Assembly (NCBI RefSeq): GCF_021648855.1
Contig: NZ_JAKJHX010000097.1
Span: 1-20,446, forward strand
Origin: Tychonema litorale BBK16
GTDB lineage: Bacteria; Cyanobacteriota; Cyanobacteriia; Cyanobacteriales; Microcoleaceae
Direction of reading: 5' to 3'
Length of the DNA: 20,446 bases
Below, one piece after another: positions 14,430 through 20,446 of the stretch. The notes under the pieces were generated by a model that searched no databases, had not been told where the DNA came from, and worked only from the letters and a program-made list of their open reading frames with translations. Positions within the stretch are counted from its first letter, which is position 1; each line of letters begins with the position of its first letter. The position numbers and the translations under genes are program-made.

Positions 14430-14481
14430 AGTTTTATATCCGTTAAATCCGTTACAAAATCCGTTGCCGAACTTTATTCCT

Positions 14482-15450
14482 TCAAAATTCAGAATCATCA
14501 ATAATTTCACAAATCTGCTTATCCACATAATCAGAATCAACATTCCGCGCCATCAACTCCGCCAAAATCCCCAAAGAAATCAACTGTACCGACAGGATTG
14601 TACACAAAATCCCAAAAAATAGCAAAGGTCGATTCCCGATCGGACCAAAATTCATCCCCACCAAATTCAACAACCAAATCACAATCAAATAACCAAGGGA
14701 AACAAAGCCCACCAAACCAAAGGATAAGCCCAAACCACCAAACAAATGACCAGGTTTCTGCAAATAATGCGTTGTCGCCAACACCGTCAACAAATCAATA
14801 AAACCCCTCGCATAACGTTCCCAACCATAATTAGATTTACCATGCTTGCGTGGATGGTGTTCGACAACCACCTCCCCAATCTTAAAGCCCAAATTGTTCG
14901 CCAAAGCAGGAATATAGCGGTGTAATTCCCCATACAACTTAATAGATGCTAAAACTTCCCTGCGATAAGCTTTAAAACCGCAATTCATGTCGTGCATTTG
15001 TACCCCAGTCATCAAACACGCCACGGCGTTAAATAACTTGGAAGGTAAAGTTTTAGAAATTGGATCATTCCGCTTTCTTCGCCAACCGGAAACCAAATCG
15101 AATCCTAATTCTAAGTGGTCTAAAAATCTCGGTATTTCCGCCGGATCATCCTGAAGATCCGCATCGAGGGTAAAGATGATTCTGCCTGCTGAATTGCGAA
15201 ATCCGGCGGCAAGGGCGGCTGATTTGCCAAAGTTTCGACGCAGTTTAATCGCTTTAATTAGTTTGGGATTATTCCTGGTTAAATCTACGATTTCTCGCCA
15301 AGAATAATCGCGGCTACCATCGTCGATAAAAATTACTTCGTAACTGTCAATCTCTGTTTGGGACATGACTATTTGGATATTTTCAAATAGTATCTTTAGG
15401 GTGGCTTCTTCGTTATGAACTGGGATGACGAAACTGAGGTCTTTTTGCAT
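14482..15450 (-). CDS. Dpm1/GtrB/ArnC-like polyprenyl-phosphate glycosyltransferase (GT2)
   Basis: 322 residues. An N-terminal GT-A domain of family GT2 opens with FVIPVHNEEATL (7-18), followed by FIDDGSRD (41-48), RRNFGKSAALAAGFRNSAGR (71-90) and the metal-binding DxD in LDADLQDDP (95-103), then HDMNCGFKAYRR (153-164). Two membrane helices at about 236-262 and 274-299 anchor it, as in the GtrB/ArnC/Dpm1 group. These enzymes load a sugar from a nucleotide donor onto polyprenyl phosphate at the cytoplasmic face; the lipid-linked sugar then serves GT-C enzymes outside. That matches the three GT-C-like neighbours. Which sugar is used is unknown. It is the last gene of a probable minus-strand operon with rfbC, rfbD and the 593-residue membrane protein gene, separated from the latter by 95 bp containing a heptamer repeat. 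Confidence 0.93.
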   Translation of the reverse strand: MQKDLSFVIPVHNEEATLKILFENIQIVMSQTEIDSYEVIFIDDGSRDYSWREIVDLTRNNPKLIKAIKLRRNFGKSAALAAGFRNSAGRIIFTLDADLQDDPAEIPRFLDHLELGFDLVSGWRRKRNDPISKTLPSKLFNAVACLMTGVQMHDMNCGFKAYRREVLASIKLYGELHRYIPALANNLGFKIGEVVVEHHPRKHGKSNYGWERYARGFIDLLTVLATTHYLQKPGHLFGGLGLSFGLVGFVSLGYLIVIWLLNLVGMNFGPIGNRPLLFFGILCTILSVQLISLGILAELMARNVDSDYVDKQICEIIDDSEF

Positions 15451-15478
15451 GATTTTTTTAACCGCAGAGGGCTTGAGG

Positions 15479-15502
15479 ATTTTAGATTTTAGATTTTAGA
15501 TT
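15479..15502. repeat. Heptamer tandem repeat ATTTTAG
   Basis: Three ATTTTAG units plus a partial fourth, in the 95-bp gap upstream of the GT2 gene start. Confidence 0.75.
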
Positions 15503-15545
15503 GACTCCACGAATAAATGTGAAAGGGGATTTTATCTAAGTTGTT

Positions 15546-17327
15546 TTAGTTGTTATTAATAGGTTGAGAATTTCGCATCGCTACCCAACCTTCGCGGTTT
15601 TTAAATGATGCGTATGCGGTTAATAATTTGTCGGTTGGTGATGTCTGAATGTATCCTCTCCAAGCTGCGGATGCGTAGGCTGGCCCAAACAAGTTTACTA
15701 AATCTGGACGCGGAAATCCTGACATGGCGAAACCTCGAACGACATTTTCTTGATTGAGGATAGCAATACATTTTACATTATTTGGCGGGTCTCCTACCCA
15801 ACCAATTACTCTGGCTGCGTTGGGTGCGAGTTTTGTGACTATATCAAAGTATCCTGGTACTCCATCTTTGGGGACTGATAGTAAAGTTGCATCTATTTTC
15901 GTATCTAATGCTGCACAGAAGTTGTGCTTTTTGACATCTCGGTTAAATGGTACTAGATTGTGAGTTTTCAAGGCATCGATTAATCCGATGAAAGCACCTG
16001 GCCTATTACCTATTTTCTCTTTAATTAATGTTACATCAGTGATGCCTAGTTGTAATGATAATGCAACTAAGGGTTGATAGGTTGCTCTGCGCGCGATCGC
16101 ACTTGCGGTCTCTCCTCCCACACCATACATTAAAATGACTGCAACTGTGACAATTCCTAAGAGTGGTGTCAGCCAACGTGTTTGGATTCTGGGACTTGGT
16201 TGTAACTGTCGCACGCACAATACTGTCAGCACAAATGTACTCATCCAAAACAGGGCTGGGAGAGTGGCGTAGCGCGAAGCTGTGGCTTGTTCGACTCCAA
16301 AGCCCGATCGACTAACGGCGGCCATTAACGCCGTTTGTAGCGTGTAAATCTGGATGGATAGCCACGGTAGCCACTCGGTGCGATCGCCCTTTTTGCCAAA
16401 TAACCAATAACCTACAAAACCAATTACTGCTATCAAACCAATAATACCAATAATTGAGGCAACAATCACATTTTCGCTAAAGATGCCACCTAAATAAGTG
16501 GGAATATATTCGATGGTTTTCAGAGGGTTAATTTTAGTTAAAGAAGGGTGATGAGTTGGAGTTTTATAAGTTAAAAAATAAGTACCAATCACTGCAATTG
16601 AAGCAGCAAAATATAAGTAAGTAACTTGCCTGGGAAAGCGCAAAACAATAGCAGCAGCACACAATATCGGCCACAAAGCTAAAGGAGTGCTGTAACTAAT
16701 ACAACCTAATATTCCAAAAATGATACTGCCAATTACCCACTTATTTTGTAAGGTTGAGGGCTGGGGCGGGCACGGGGAGGAGAAGGAGGGCGGGCACGCA
16801 CCGTCCACCGCCCCTACGGATAAACTTTTTGCATAGGATTGTAAACAAAATATCGAACAAATTACAAATAAGTTAGCAATTATCCAGTGAACACCACTAA
16901 ATCCGCGCATCCAATTATGAGCCGCAGCCGGAGTAAAATTAAAAATAGAAATACCAACTATAATCAATATAAATTGCAGAGGAAAATGCCTTAATTTCAA
17001 TGGTAGCAAAGCGATTAATACATAGCACTGAATCAAACCAAAAAACCAGCCAGCCAAACACAAGCCAATATTTGAACCTTGGGTAATAACTATATTCAAG
17101 GCATAGATAATTGCCGGAATTAACACAAAATGCTCGTTCGCCCGAAATATCCAATTAAAAGGATTAGTAGAAAAGCCATCGACTGAATAGAAGTTCCAAG
17201 TCATCCACCAATAGTCAAAATTAGACAAGTCTCCAGCTTGCGATATCAGGTATAAAATATATGAGGCTGGTATCACAATCCCCAAGATTGATGCAGAAAT
17301 TAAAACATATTGTGGATTGATTTTCAT
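15546..17327 (-). CDS. Polytopic GT-C-like membrane protein with in-frame GC-rich insertion
   Basis: 593 residues with ten or more membrane helices over residues 8-420 and a soluble C-terminal domain of about 170 residues. The first loop after helix 1 reads AGDLSNFDYWWMTWNFYSVD with acidic residues and aromatics, and RANEHFVLIP follows before helix 2, a pattern seen in GT-C-like membrane glycosyltransferases. The C-terminal part (DVTLIKEKIGNRPGAFIGLI and on, with VIGWVGDPPN and GYIQTSPTDKLLTAYA) is not recognised. Residues about 169-191 (VGAVDGACPPSFSSPCPPQP) are encoded by an interspersed repeat (see 16756-16819) and sit in a loop between helices. It belongs to the probable operon with rfbD upstream (149-bp gap) and the GT2 gene downstream. 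A role as the glycan-transferring partner of the GT2 enzyme is inference. Confidence 0.83.
   Translation of the reverse strand: MKINPQYVLISASILGIVIPASYILYLISQAGDLSNFDYWWMTWNFYSVDGFSTNPFNWIFRANEHFVLIPAIIYALNIVITQGSNIGLCLAGWFFGLIQCYVLIALLPLKLRHFPLQFILIIVGISIFNFTPAAAHNWMRGFSGVHWIIANLFVICSIFCLQSYAKSLSVGAVDGACPPSFSSPCPPQPSTLQNKWVIGSIIFGILGCISYSTPLALWPILCAAAIVLRFPRQVTYLYFAASIAVIGTYFLTYKTPTHHPSLTKINPLKTIEYIPTYLGGIFSENVIVASIIGIIGLIAVIGFVGYWLFGKKGDRTEWLPWLSIQIYTLQTALMAAVSRSGFGVEQATASRYATLPALFWMSTFVLTVLCVRQLQPSPRIQTRWLTPLLGIVTVAVILMYGVGGETASAIARRATYQPLVALSLQLGITDVTLIKEKIGNRPGAFIGLIDALKTHNLVPFNRDVKKHNFCAALDTKIDATLLSVPKDGVPGYFDIVTKLAPNAARVIGWVGDPPNNVKCIAILNQENVVRGFAMSGFPRPDLVNLFGPAYASAAWRGYIQTSPTDKLLTAYASFKNREGWVAMRNSQPINNN
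16756..16819 (-). repeat. GC-rich interspersed repeat read in frame inside a coding sequence
   Basis: On the minus strand this begins CCGTAGGGGCGGTGGACGGT and contains GTGCCCGCCC twice, about 28 bp apart. The same style (TAGGGGC...CCCCCGTG, GTGCCCGCC) appears in the intergenic element at 17384-17458. Base composition jumps from the AT-rich neighbouring codons to mostly G and C. Confidence 0.75.
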
Positions 17328-17383
17328 CTAATTTACAAGGACAAATGGTGCTGATTTAGGGGAGGATTATTTATTTCATTCTC

Positions 17384-17458
17384 TGTAGGGGCAATCCCCC
17401 CGTGGTTGCCCTCTTGTGGGATCGTTGGTGGGGTAGGCACGGGGGCACTACCCCTACA
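17384..17458. repeat. MITE-like element with inverted ends
   Basis: A 75-bp element with perfect eight-base ends TGTAGGGG (17384-17391) and CCCCTACA (17451-17458); pairing continues imperfectly for nearly 30 bases (TGTAGGGGCAATCCCCCCGT against TGTAGGGGTAGTGCCCCCGT). It has no coding capacity. It separates rfbD from the downstream membrane-protein gene and could form a strong hairpin in their shared transcript. Confidence 0.7.
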
Positions 17459-17476
17459 AAATTCACCCCTCAATTT

Positions 17477-18349
17477 TTACTTAGCTTCTATTGCCAGCAT
17501 TTGCCTTAGCCCTTGCCGCCAATGGGGAGGATAAGTACCAAGAATACCTGATATTTTCACAGTAGAAAGGACGGAAAAAGCGGGACGTTTGGCAGGTGTT
17601 GGATATTCCGAGGTGGTGATAGGAATTACCCGCCGAACTTTTAGGGGAAAGCCAAGTTTTTCGGCTTCTTCAAAAATTGCGATCGCAAAATCATACCAAC
17701 TACAAACTCCGCTGTTTGTATAGTGGTAAGTTCCAAAGATTTCTGGTTTAATCTGAGGAATAATTTGAGAGATTGCCGCAGCCAAATCCCCAGTCCAAGT
17801 AGGACTTCCGATTTGATCTGCTACTACTCGAATTTCTTCCCTATCTTTTCCCAACCTCAGCATAGTTTTGACAAAATTGCCTTTGCCACCGTTGCCATAA
17901 ACCCAGGCTGTTCTAATAATAATATGCTGATTTCCAGCTTGTCTAATTGCTTCTTCACCAGCTAATTTTGACTTGCCATATATTCCCAATGGATTCGTGA
18001 CATCAGTTTCTTGATAAGGAGAACCCTGACTACCATCAAATACATAATCTGTGGAAACATGAATCAATGTCGATCGCAGTTTTTCGCATTCTTCTGCTAA
18101 AATTCCAGGGGCTACACCATTTACTGCGTATGCTAATTCGGGTTCACTTTCGGCTTTGTCTACAGCAGTATAAGCACCAGAATTTACTACTAAATCTGGT
18201 TGAATTTCAGCCATTGCTTGACGGATACTTTCGGGTTGTGACAAATCGAGGCGAGTGCGATCGACTGCAATTACCTCTCCCGAAGACAATAAAATTGAAT
18301 GCAATTCTTGAGCTAGTTGTCCGTTGCTACCTGCGAGTAAAATTTTCAT
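17477..18349 (-). CDS. rfbD: dTDP-4-dehydrorhamnose reductase
   Basis: 290 residues, standard for RmlD/RfbD. It reduces dTDP-4-dehydro-L-rhamnose to dTDP-L-rhamnose with NAD(P)H, the last step of activated rhamnose synthesis. The protein opens MKILLAGSNGQLAQEL, the Rossmann glycine motif (GSNGQLA at 7-13, with Ala where many have Gly). LDLSQPESI follows at 34-42, NSGAYTAVDKAESE at 56-69, VSTDYVFDG at 98-106 and the catalytic YGKSK at 124-128 (Tyr124, Lys128). RTAWVYG and VADQIGSPTWTGDLA complete the family pattern. rfbC lies immediately upstream on the same strand, with three bases between its stop and this ATG, so the two are co-translated. Confidence 0.97.
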   Translation of the reverse strand: MKILLAGSNGQLAQELHSILLSSGEVIAVDRTRLDLSQPESIRQAMAEIQPDLVVNSGAYTAVDKAESEPELAYAVNGVAPGILAEECEKLRSTLIHVSTDYVFDGSQGSPYQETDVTNPLGIYGKSKLAGEEAIRQAGNQHIIIRTAWVYGNGGKGNFVKTMLRLGKDREEIRVVADQIGSPTWTGDLAAAISQIIPQIKPEIFGTYHYTNSGVCSWYDFAIAIFEEAEKLGFPLKVRRVIPITTSEYPTPAKRPAFSVLSTVKISGILGTYPPHWRQGLRQMLAIEAK

Positions 18350-18352
18350 TAT

Positions 18353-18898
18353 CTAAAACACTTGAGTTCTTTTTAATGTTTGTCCAGCTTGGTCTTTAGC
18401 TGATAGAATTGGCTGACCACCATCCAGCGGCCAATCGATCGCCAAATCGGTATCATTCCATAGGATACACCGTTCGTGACTTGGTGCATAGTATTCTGTA
18501 GTTTTGTACAAAACTTCAGCAGTTTCTGAAACCACTAAAAACCCGTGAGCAAATCCCGCCGGCACCCAGAATTGTCGTTTATTTTCGGCACTTAGCATAC
18601 AGCCCACCCACTTTCCAAAAGTTGGTGAAGTTTTTCTAATATCCACAGCTACATCAAATATTTCACCACTAACTACCCGCAGCAATTTGCCTTGAGGATG
18701 CTGTATTTGGTAATGCAAACCACGCAGCACATTTTTGGACGATTTGGAATGATTGTCTTGAACAAATTCTGCCGTCACGCCTGTTTTTTCCGTGAAAGCT
18801 TTGTGATTAAAACTCTCAAAAAAGAAACCGCGATCGTCTCCGAAAATTTTCGGCTCAATTATCAAAACTTCCGGTATTTCGGTAGATATAACGTTCAT
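18353..18898 (-). CDS. rfbC: dTDP-4-dehydrorhamnose 3,5-epimerase
   Basis: 181 residues from the chosen start. It epimerises dTDP-4-dehydro-6-deoxy-glucose at C3 and C5, the step before RfbD. The cupin motifs are intact: FGDDRGFFFESFN, QDNHSKSSKNVLRGLHYQ with the catalytic His of R-G-L-H-Y-Q, GEIFDVAVDIRKTSPTFGKW, FWVPAGFAHGF and VLYKTTEYYAP with the catalytic-region Tyr. I chose the Met at 18898 because the family typically begins M-x-V-x-x-T-E-I-P-x-V-L; an in-frame ATG at 18925 would add MSLSLSQPT. The start faces the methyltransferase gene at 18948, leaving 49 bp (22 bp with the longer form). A TAAAAT box on the minus strand, about 20 bases before the longer start, may be its -10 element. 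Confidence 0.97.
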   Translation of the reverse strand: MNVISTEIPEVLIIEPKIFGDDRGFFFESFNHKAFTEKTGVTAEFVQDNHSKSSKNVLRGLHYQIQHPQGKLLRVVSGEIFDVAVDIRKTSPTFGKWVGCMLSAENKRQFWVPAGFAHGFLVVSETAEVLYKTTEYYAPSHERCILWNDTDLAIDWPLDGGQPILSAKDQAGQTLKRTQVF

Positions 18899-18947
18899 AG
18901 TTGGCTGTGAAAGTGATAAACTCATACTTACTGAATGCTATTTTACT

Positions 18948-19622
18948 ATGAAAGCTGACGCATATCTCAAAAAATTATATACCAATCGATTTGATTCCAG
19001 CCAGATGCAAGCTAAGGTTGTGCTTTGGAAGGTTTTAATAGACGATTTTTTGCAAAAATATGTTCCTTCCCAATCATCAGTGTTAGATATTGGTGGTGGC
19101 TACTGCGAGTTTATCAACCAGATTCGTGCAGAGAAAAAATATTTAATTGACCTGAATCCTGATTCAAAATTATTTGCTAATCCTGATGTTGAAGTGCTGA
19201 ATATTGATGTTTTGAATTTGGGTGATTTTTTGTTTGCGGAACAGTTTGACCGCATTTTTATCTCTAATTTTTTTGAACATTTGACCAATAAGGAAGAACT
19301 TATCCAAATTATTTCATTCTGCTTTGATGTTCTCAAGCCTAATGGTTCCCTATTGATTATTCAGCCAAACTTTAAATATTCTTACAGGGAATACTATGAT
19401 TTTATCGACCATCAATTACCGATTACACATTTGTCGTTACAAGAGCTTTTACAAACTGTTGGTTTTAAAATAGATCTAATGATACCTAGATTTTTGCCAT
19501 TTTCTACGAAAGGTAGACCAGCCTCACCGTTACTGTTAAAGCTTTACTTAAAATTGCCTTTTCTGTGGCAATTTTTGGGAGGTCAAATGTTTGTTAAAGC
19601 ATCGAAAAGATCGAATTCCTAG
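18948..19622 (+). CDS. SAM-dependent methyltransferase (class I), probably acting on glycan
   Basis: 224 residues. Motif I is VLDIGGGYCEF (45-55), the strand-2 acid is in LIDLNPD (66-72), NIDVLN (85-90) is motif II/III-like, and SNFFEHL (106-112) matches the S-N-x-x-E-H-L of Methyltransf_11/23 proteins; LKPNGSLLIIQPN (129-141) follows. The C-terminal segment RPASPLLLKLYLKLPFLWQF, then LGGQMFVKASK, is characteristic of methyltransferases from surface-polysaccharide clusters. It is divergent from rfbC, so regulation is likely shared through the short gap. No clear ribosome binding site is seen. The substrate is not determined; O-methylation of a deoxy-sugar such as rhamnose is one possibility. 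Stem-loop DNA follows the stop. Confidence 0.9.
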   Translation: MKADAYLKKLYTNRFDSSQMQAKVVLWKVLIDDFLQKYVPSQSSVLDIGGGYCEFINQIRAEKKYLIDLNPDSKLFANPDVEVLNIDVLNLGDFLFAEQFDRIFISNFFEHLTNKEELIQIISFCFDVLKPNGSLLIIQPNFKYSYREYYDFIDHQLPITHLSLQELLQTVGFKIDLMIPRFLPFSTKGRPASPLLLKLYLKLPFLWQFLGGQMFVKASKRSNS

Positions 19623-19634
19623 CAGAGAGGCGCT

Positions 19635-19676
19635 GTTTGTAGTTGCACAAAATCTACTGTCTGCACAACTACAAAC
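19635..19676. terminator. Stem-loop after the methyltransferase gene
   Basis: GTTTGTAGTTG (19635-19645) and CAACTACAAAC (19666-19676) form an eleven-base perfect stem with a 20-base loop, 13 bases after the stop. There is no T-run, so intrinsic termination is uncertain; the hairpin may instead protect the transcript end. Confidence 0.4.
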
Positions 19677-19733
19677 TAAGGATTCATGATTGGCAACACG
19701 AACTTAGTAAATTTCATTACACTGTCCTGCAAG

Positions 19734-20102
19734 TTACAAGCCAGCAAACAGTCTGTCCCAAGTTTTGCCTCCCACAATTCCGTCTACAGGAAGCTTAGCT
19801 TGTCGCTGAAACTTCTTCACTGCATCGAGGGTTGTCCGGCCGAAAATGCCGTCAAGTGCGATCGGTTCCGGGCACAAACCTCGCGCGTTTAATAATTTTT
19901 GCAGCTTCCTGACATCTTCACCTTTTGATCCGTGTTTTAAAATCCTTTTGTGTGGTTTATGGGATTTCCGTTGGGGTTCGTGGCAATCGTTTGTCTGACA
20001 AACTTCATCGCCGCCCGATGCATAGTTTGCTCCACCTATGCCAGTCAAGAGTAATAGGAATAGAACTGCTAGTAAAATAGAAAAAGTCTGTTGTTTAACC
20101 AT
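19734..20102 (-). CDS. Small secreted peptidoglycan-binding domain protein
   Basis: 122 residues. Residues 1-28 are a signal peptide (basic start MVKQQ, hydrophobic core FSILLAVLFLLLLTGIGG, possible cleavage after ANYA). A basic, His/Lys-rich linker with two cysteines (Cys35, Cys40) follows. Residues about 57-120 form one PG_binding_1 domain: GSKGEDVRKLQKLLNARG, then LDGIFGRTTLDAVKKFQRQA and LPVDGIVGGKTWDRL, all hallmark positions present. Such domains bind the cell wall and usually accompany a hydrolase, but here there is no catalytic domain, so a wall-binding or structural role is likely. AGGGA four bases before the ATG acts as ribosome binding site. It is convergent with the methyltransferase gene and stands alone. 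Confidence 0.9.
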   Translation of the reverse strand: MVKQQTFSILLAVLFLLLLTGIGGANYASGGDEVCQTNDCHEPQRKSHKPHKRILKHGSKGEDVRKLQKLLNARGLCPEPIALDGIFGRTTLDAVKKFQRQAKLPVDGIVGGKTWDRLFAGL

Positions 20103-20363
20103 AGTTTCCCTGTTAATTTTATCAATCGTATTTTGCGTGTTTGACGATCGCCTTTGAGAGTTAGAAACCGAATTTCTGGGATAGAGCTATCTCATCTCAA
20201 GCGATCGCGTTTCTGGCAACAGCCACCAGACATTCTACAATATAAGTGGCTTTACTGCAAAATCTCTGATCGTGCAAGTTAAATTTTGTTGCTTTTGGGT
20301 AGCAACAAAGGTAACAATCTATGCTTTTATCAAAAGTATCGATGATAGCGGCGGTATTGGCAA

Positions 20364-20385
20364 GTAGTCGATCGCGATCGACTAC
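20364..20385. repeat. Perfect 22-bp palindrome
   Basis: The half-site GTAGTCGATCG is followed directly by its reverse complement CGATCGACTAC, with no spacer. The centre is related to the HIP1 octamer. It could be a dimeric protein binding site or simply HIP1 drift. Confidence 0.6.
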
Positions 20386-20397
20386 GGTTAATTGACC

Positions 20398-20436
20398 AAA
20401 AAAAGGGGATACAAGCCCCGTCCTTTTAGGACGGCT
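20398..20436 (-). terminator. Terminator-like double hairpin, or end of an IS200/IS605-type element
   Basis: On the minus strand CCGTCC-TAAAA-GGACGG is followed by GGGG-CTTGTAT-CCCC and then seven T, which suits intrinsic termination of a minus-strand transcript coming from right of the window. On the plus strand the stem is followed by TTTTCTT. The sequence ACAAGCCCCGTCC...GGACGG is also reminiscent of hairpins at the ends of TnpB-type IS200/IS605 elements. The window ends before this can be settled. Confidence 0.4.
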
Positions 20437-20446
20437 TTTCTTGATT

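Larger units (their letters stand above)
20103..20446. other. Non-coding right end of the window
   Basis: No convincing gene. It holds HIP1-type sites, a nine-base stem-loop (TTTGTTGCT at 20285-20293 with AGCAACAAA at 20301-20309), a perfect palindrome (20364-20385) and a terminator-like hairpin at the edge. A 24-codon frame at 20321-20395 spans the palindrome and is not credible as a gene. Confidence 0.5.

Noticed and set aside
20285..20309. Nine-base stem-loop as an intrinsic terminator
   Set aside because: Neither strand has a T-run after the stem, and no adjacent transcript end is evident.
20321..20395. 24-codon open frame
   Set aside because: It encodes SSRSRST-type sequence across the palindrome, has no ribosome binding site and no family.

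Overview
The window looks like chromosome from a filamentous, non-heterocystous cyanobacterium (Microcoleus/Oscillatoria/Phormidium-like). The reasons are the many HIP1-type octamers (GCGATCGC), arrays of heptanucleotide tandem repeats between genes, a Crp-type regulator with an NtcA-like helix-turn-helix, and the overall gene style. The genus is an inference; there is no marker gene here. I see no rRNA, tRNA, CRISPR array or intact transposase gene.

Left part (1-9100) is housekeeping plus conserved genes of unclear function. In order: a short EamA/DMT transporter (-), an FtsW-type SEDS peptidoglycan polymerase (+), a Crp/Fnr regulator (-), the redox chaperone Hsp33 (+), a 685-residue single-pass membrane protein made of about 52-residue helical repeats (+), a TspO/MBR membrane protein (-), an orphan with a possible MerR-like DNA-binding N-terminus (-), a small FmdB-like protein whose zinc ribbon has decayed (+), and a TerB-like plus DUF1232 fusion (-).

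Middle and right part (9100-19650) is a glycan-assembly neighbourhood. It has a NodS-like methyltransferase flanked by two short direct repeats that look like the 5' ends of lost genes. Next come two tightly coupled polytopic GT-C-like membrane proteins on +. On - there is a probable operon running right to left: rfbC, rfbD, a third polytopic membrane protein, and a Dpm1/GtrB-like polyprenyl-phosphate glycosyltransferase. A second methyltransferase is divergent from rfbC. A plausible reading is that dTDP-L-rhamnose supply (RfbC/RfbD), a lipid-phosphate sugar donor (the GT2 enzyme), GT-C enzymes facing the periplasm and methyl capping together build a cell-surface glycan. RfbA and RfbB are not in this window.

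The right end (19650-20446) has a small secreted peptidoglycan-binding protein and a non-coding stretch with a stem-loop, a perfect 22-bp palindrome and a terminator-like or IS-end-like hairpin.

The most unusual signal is repeat invasion. A short palindromic element (arms GGACACGGCA / TGCCGTGTCC) occurs between genes at several places, and three units of it (33, 33 and 30 bp) sit inside the coding sequence of one GT-C-like protein without breaking the frame. A different GC-rich interspersed element is likewise read through in frame in the other large membrane protein. Both insertions lie between predicted membrane helices.
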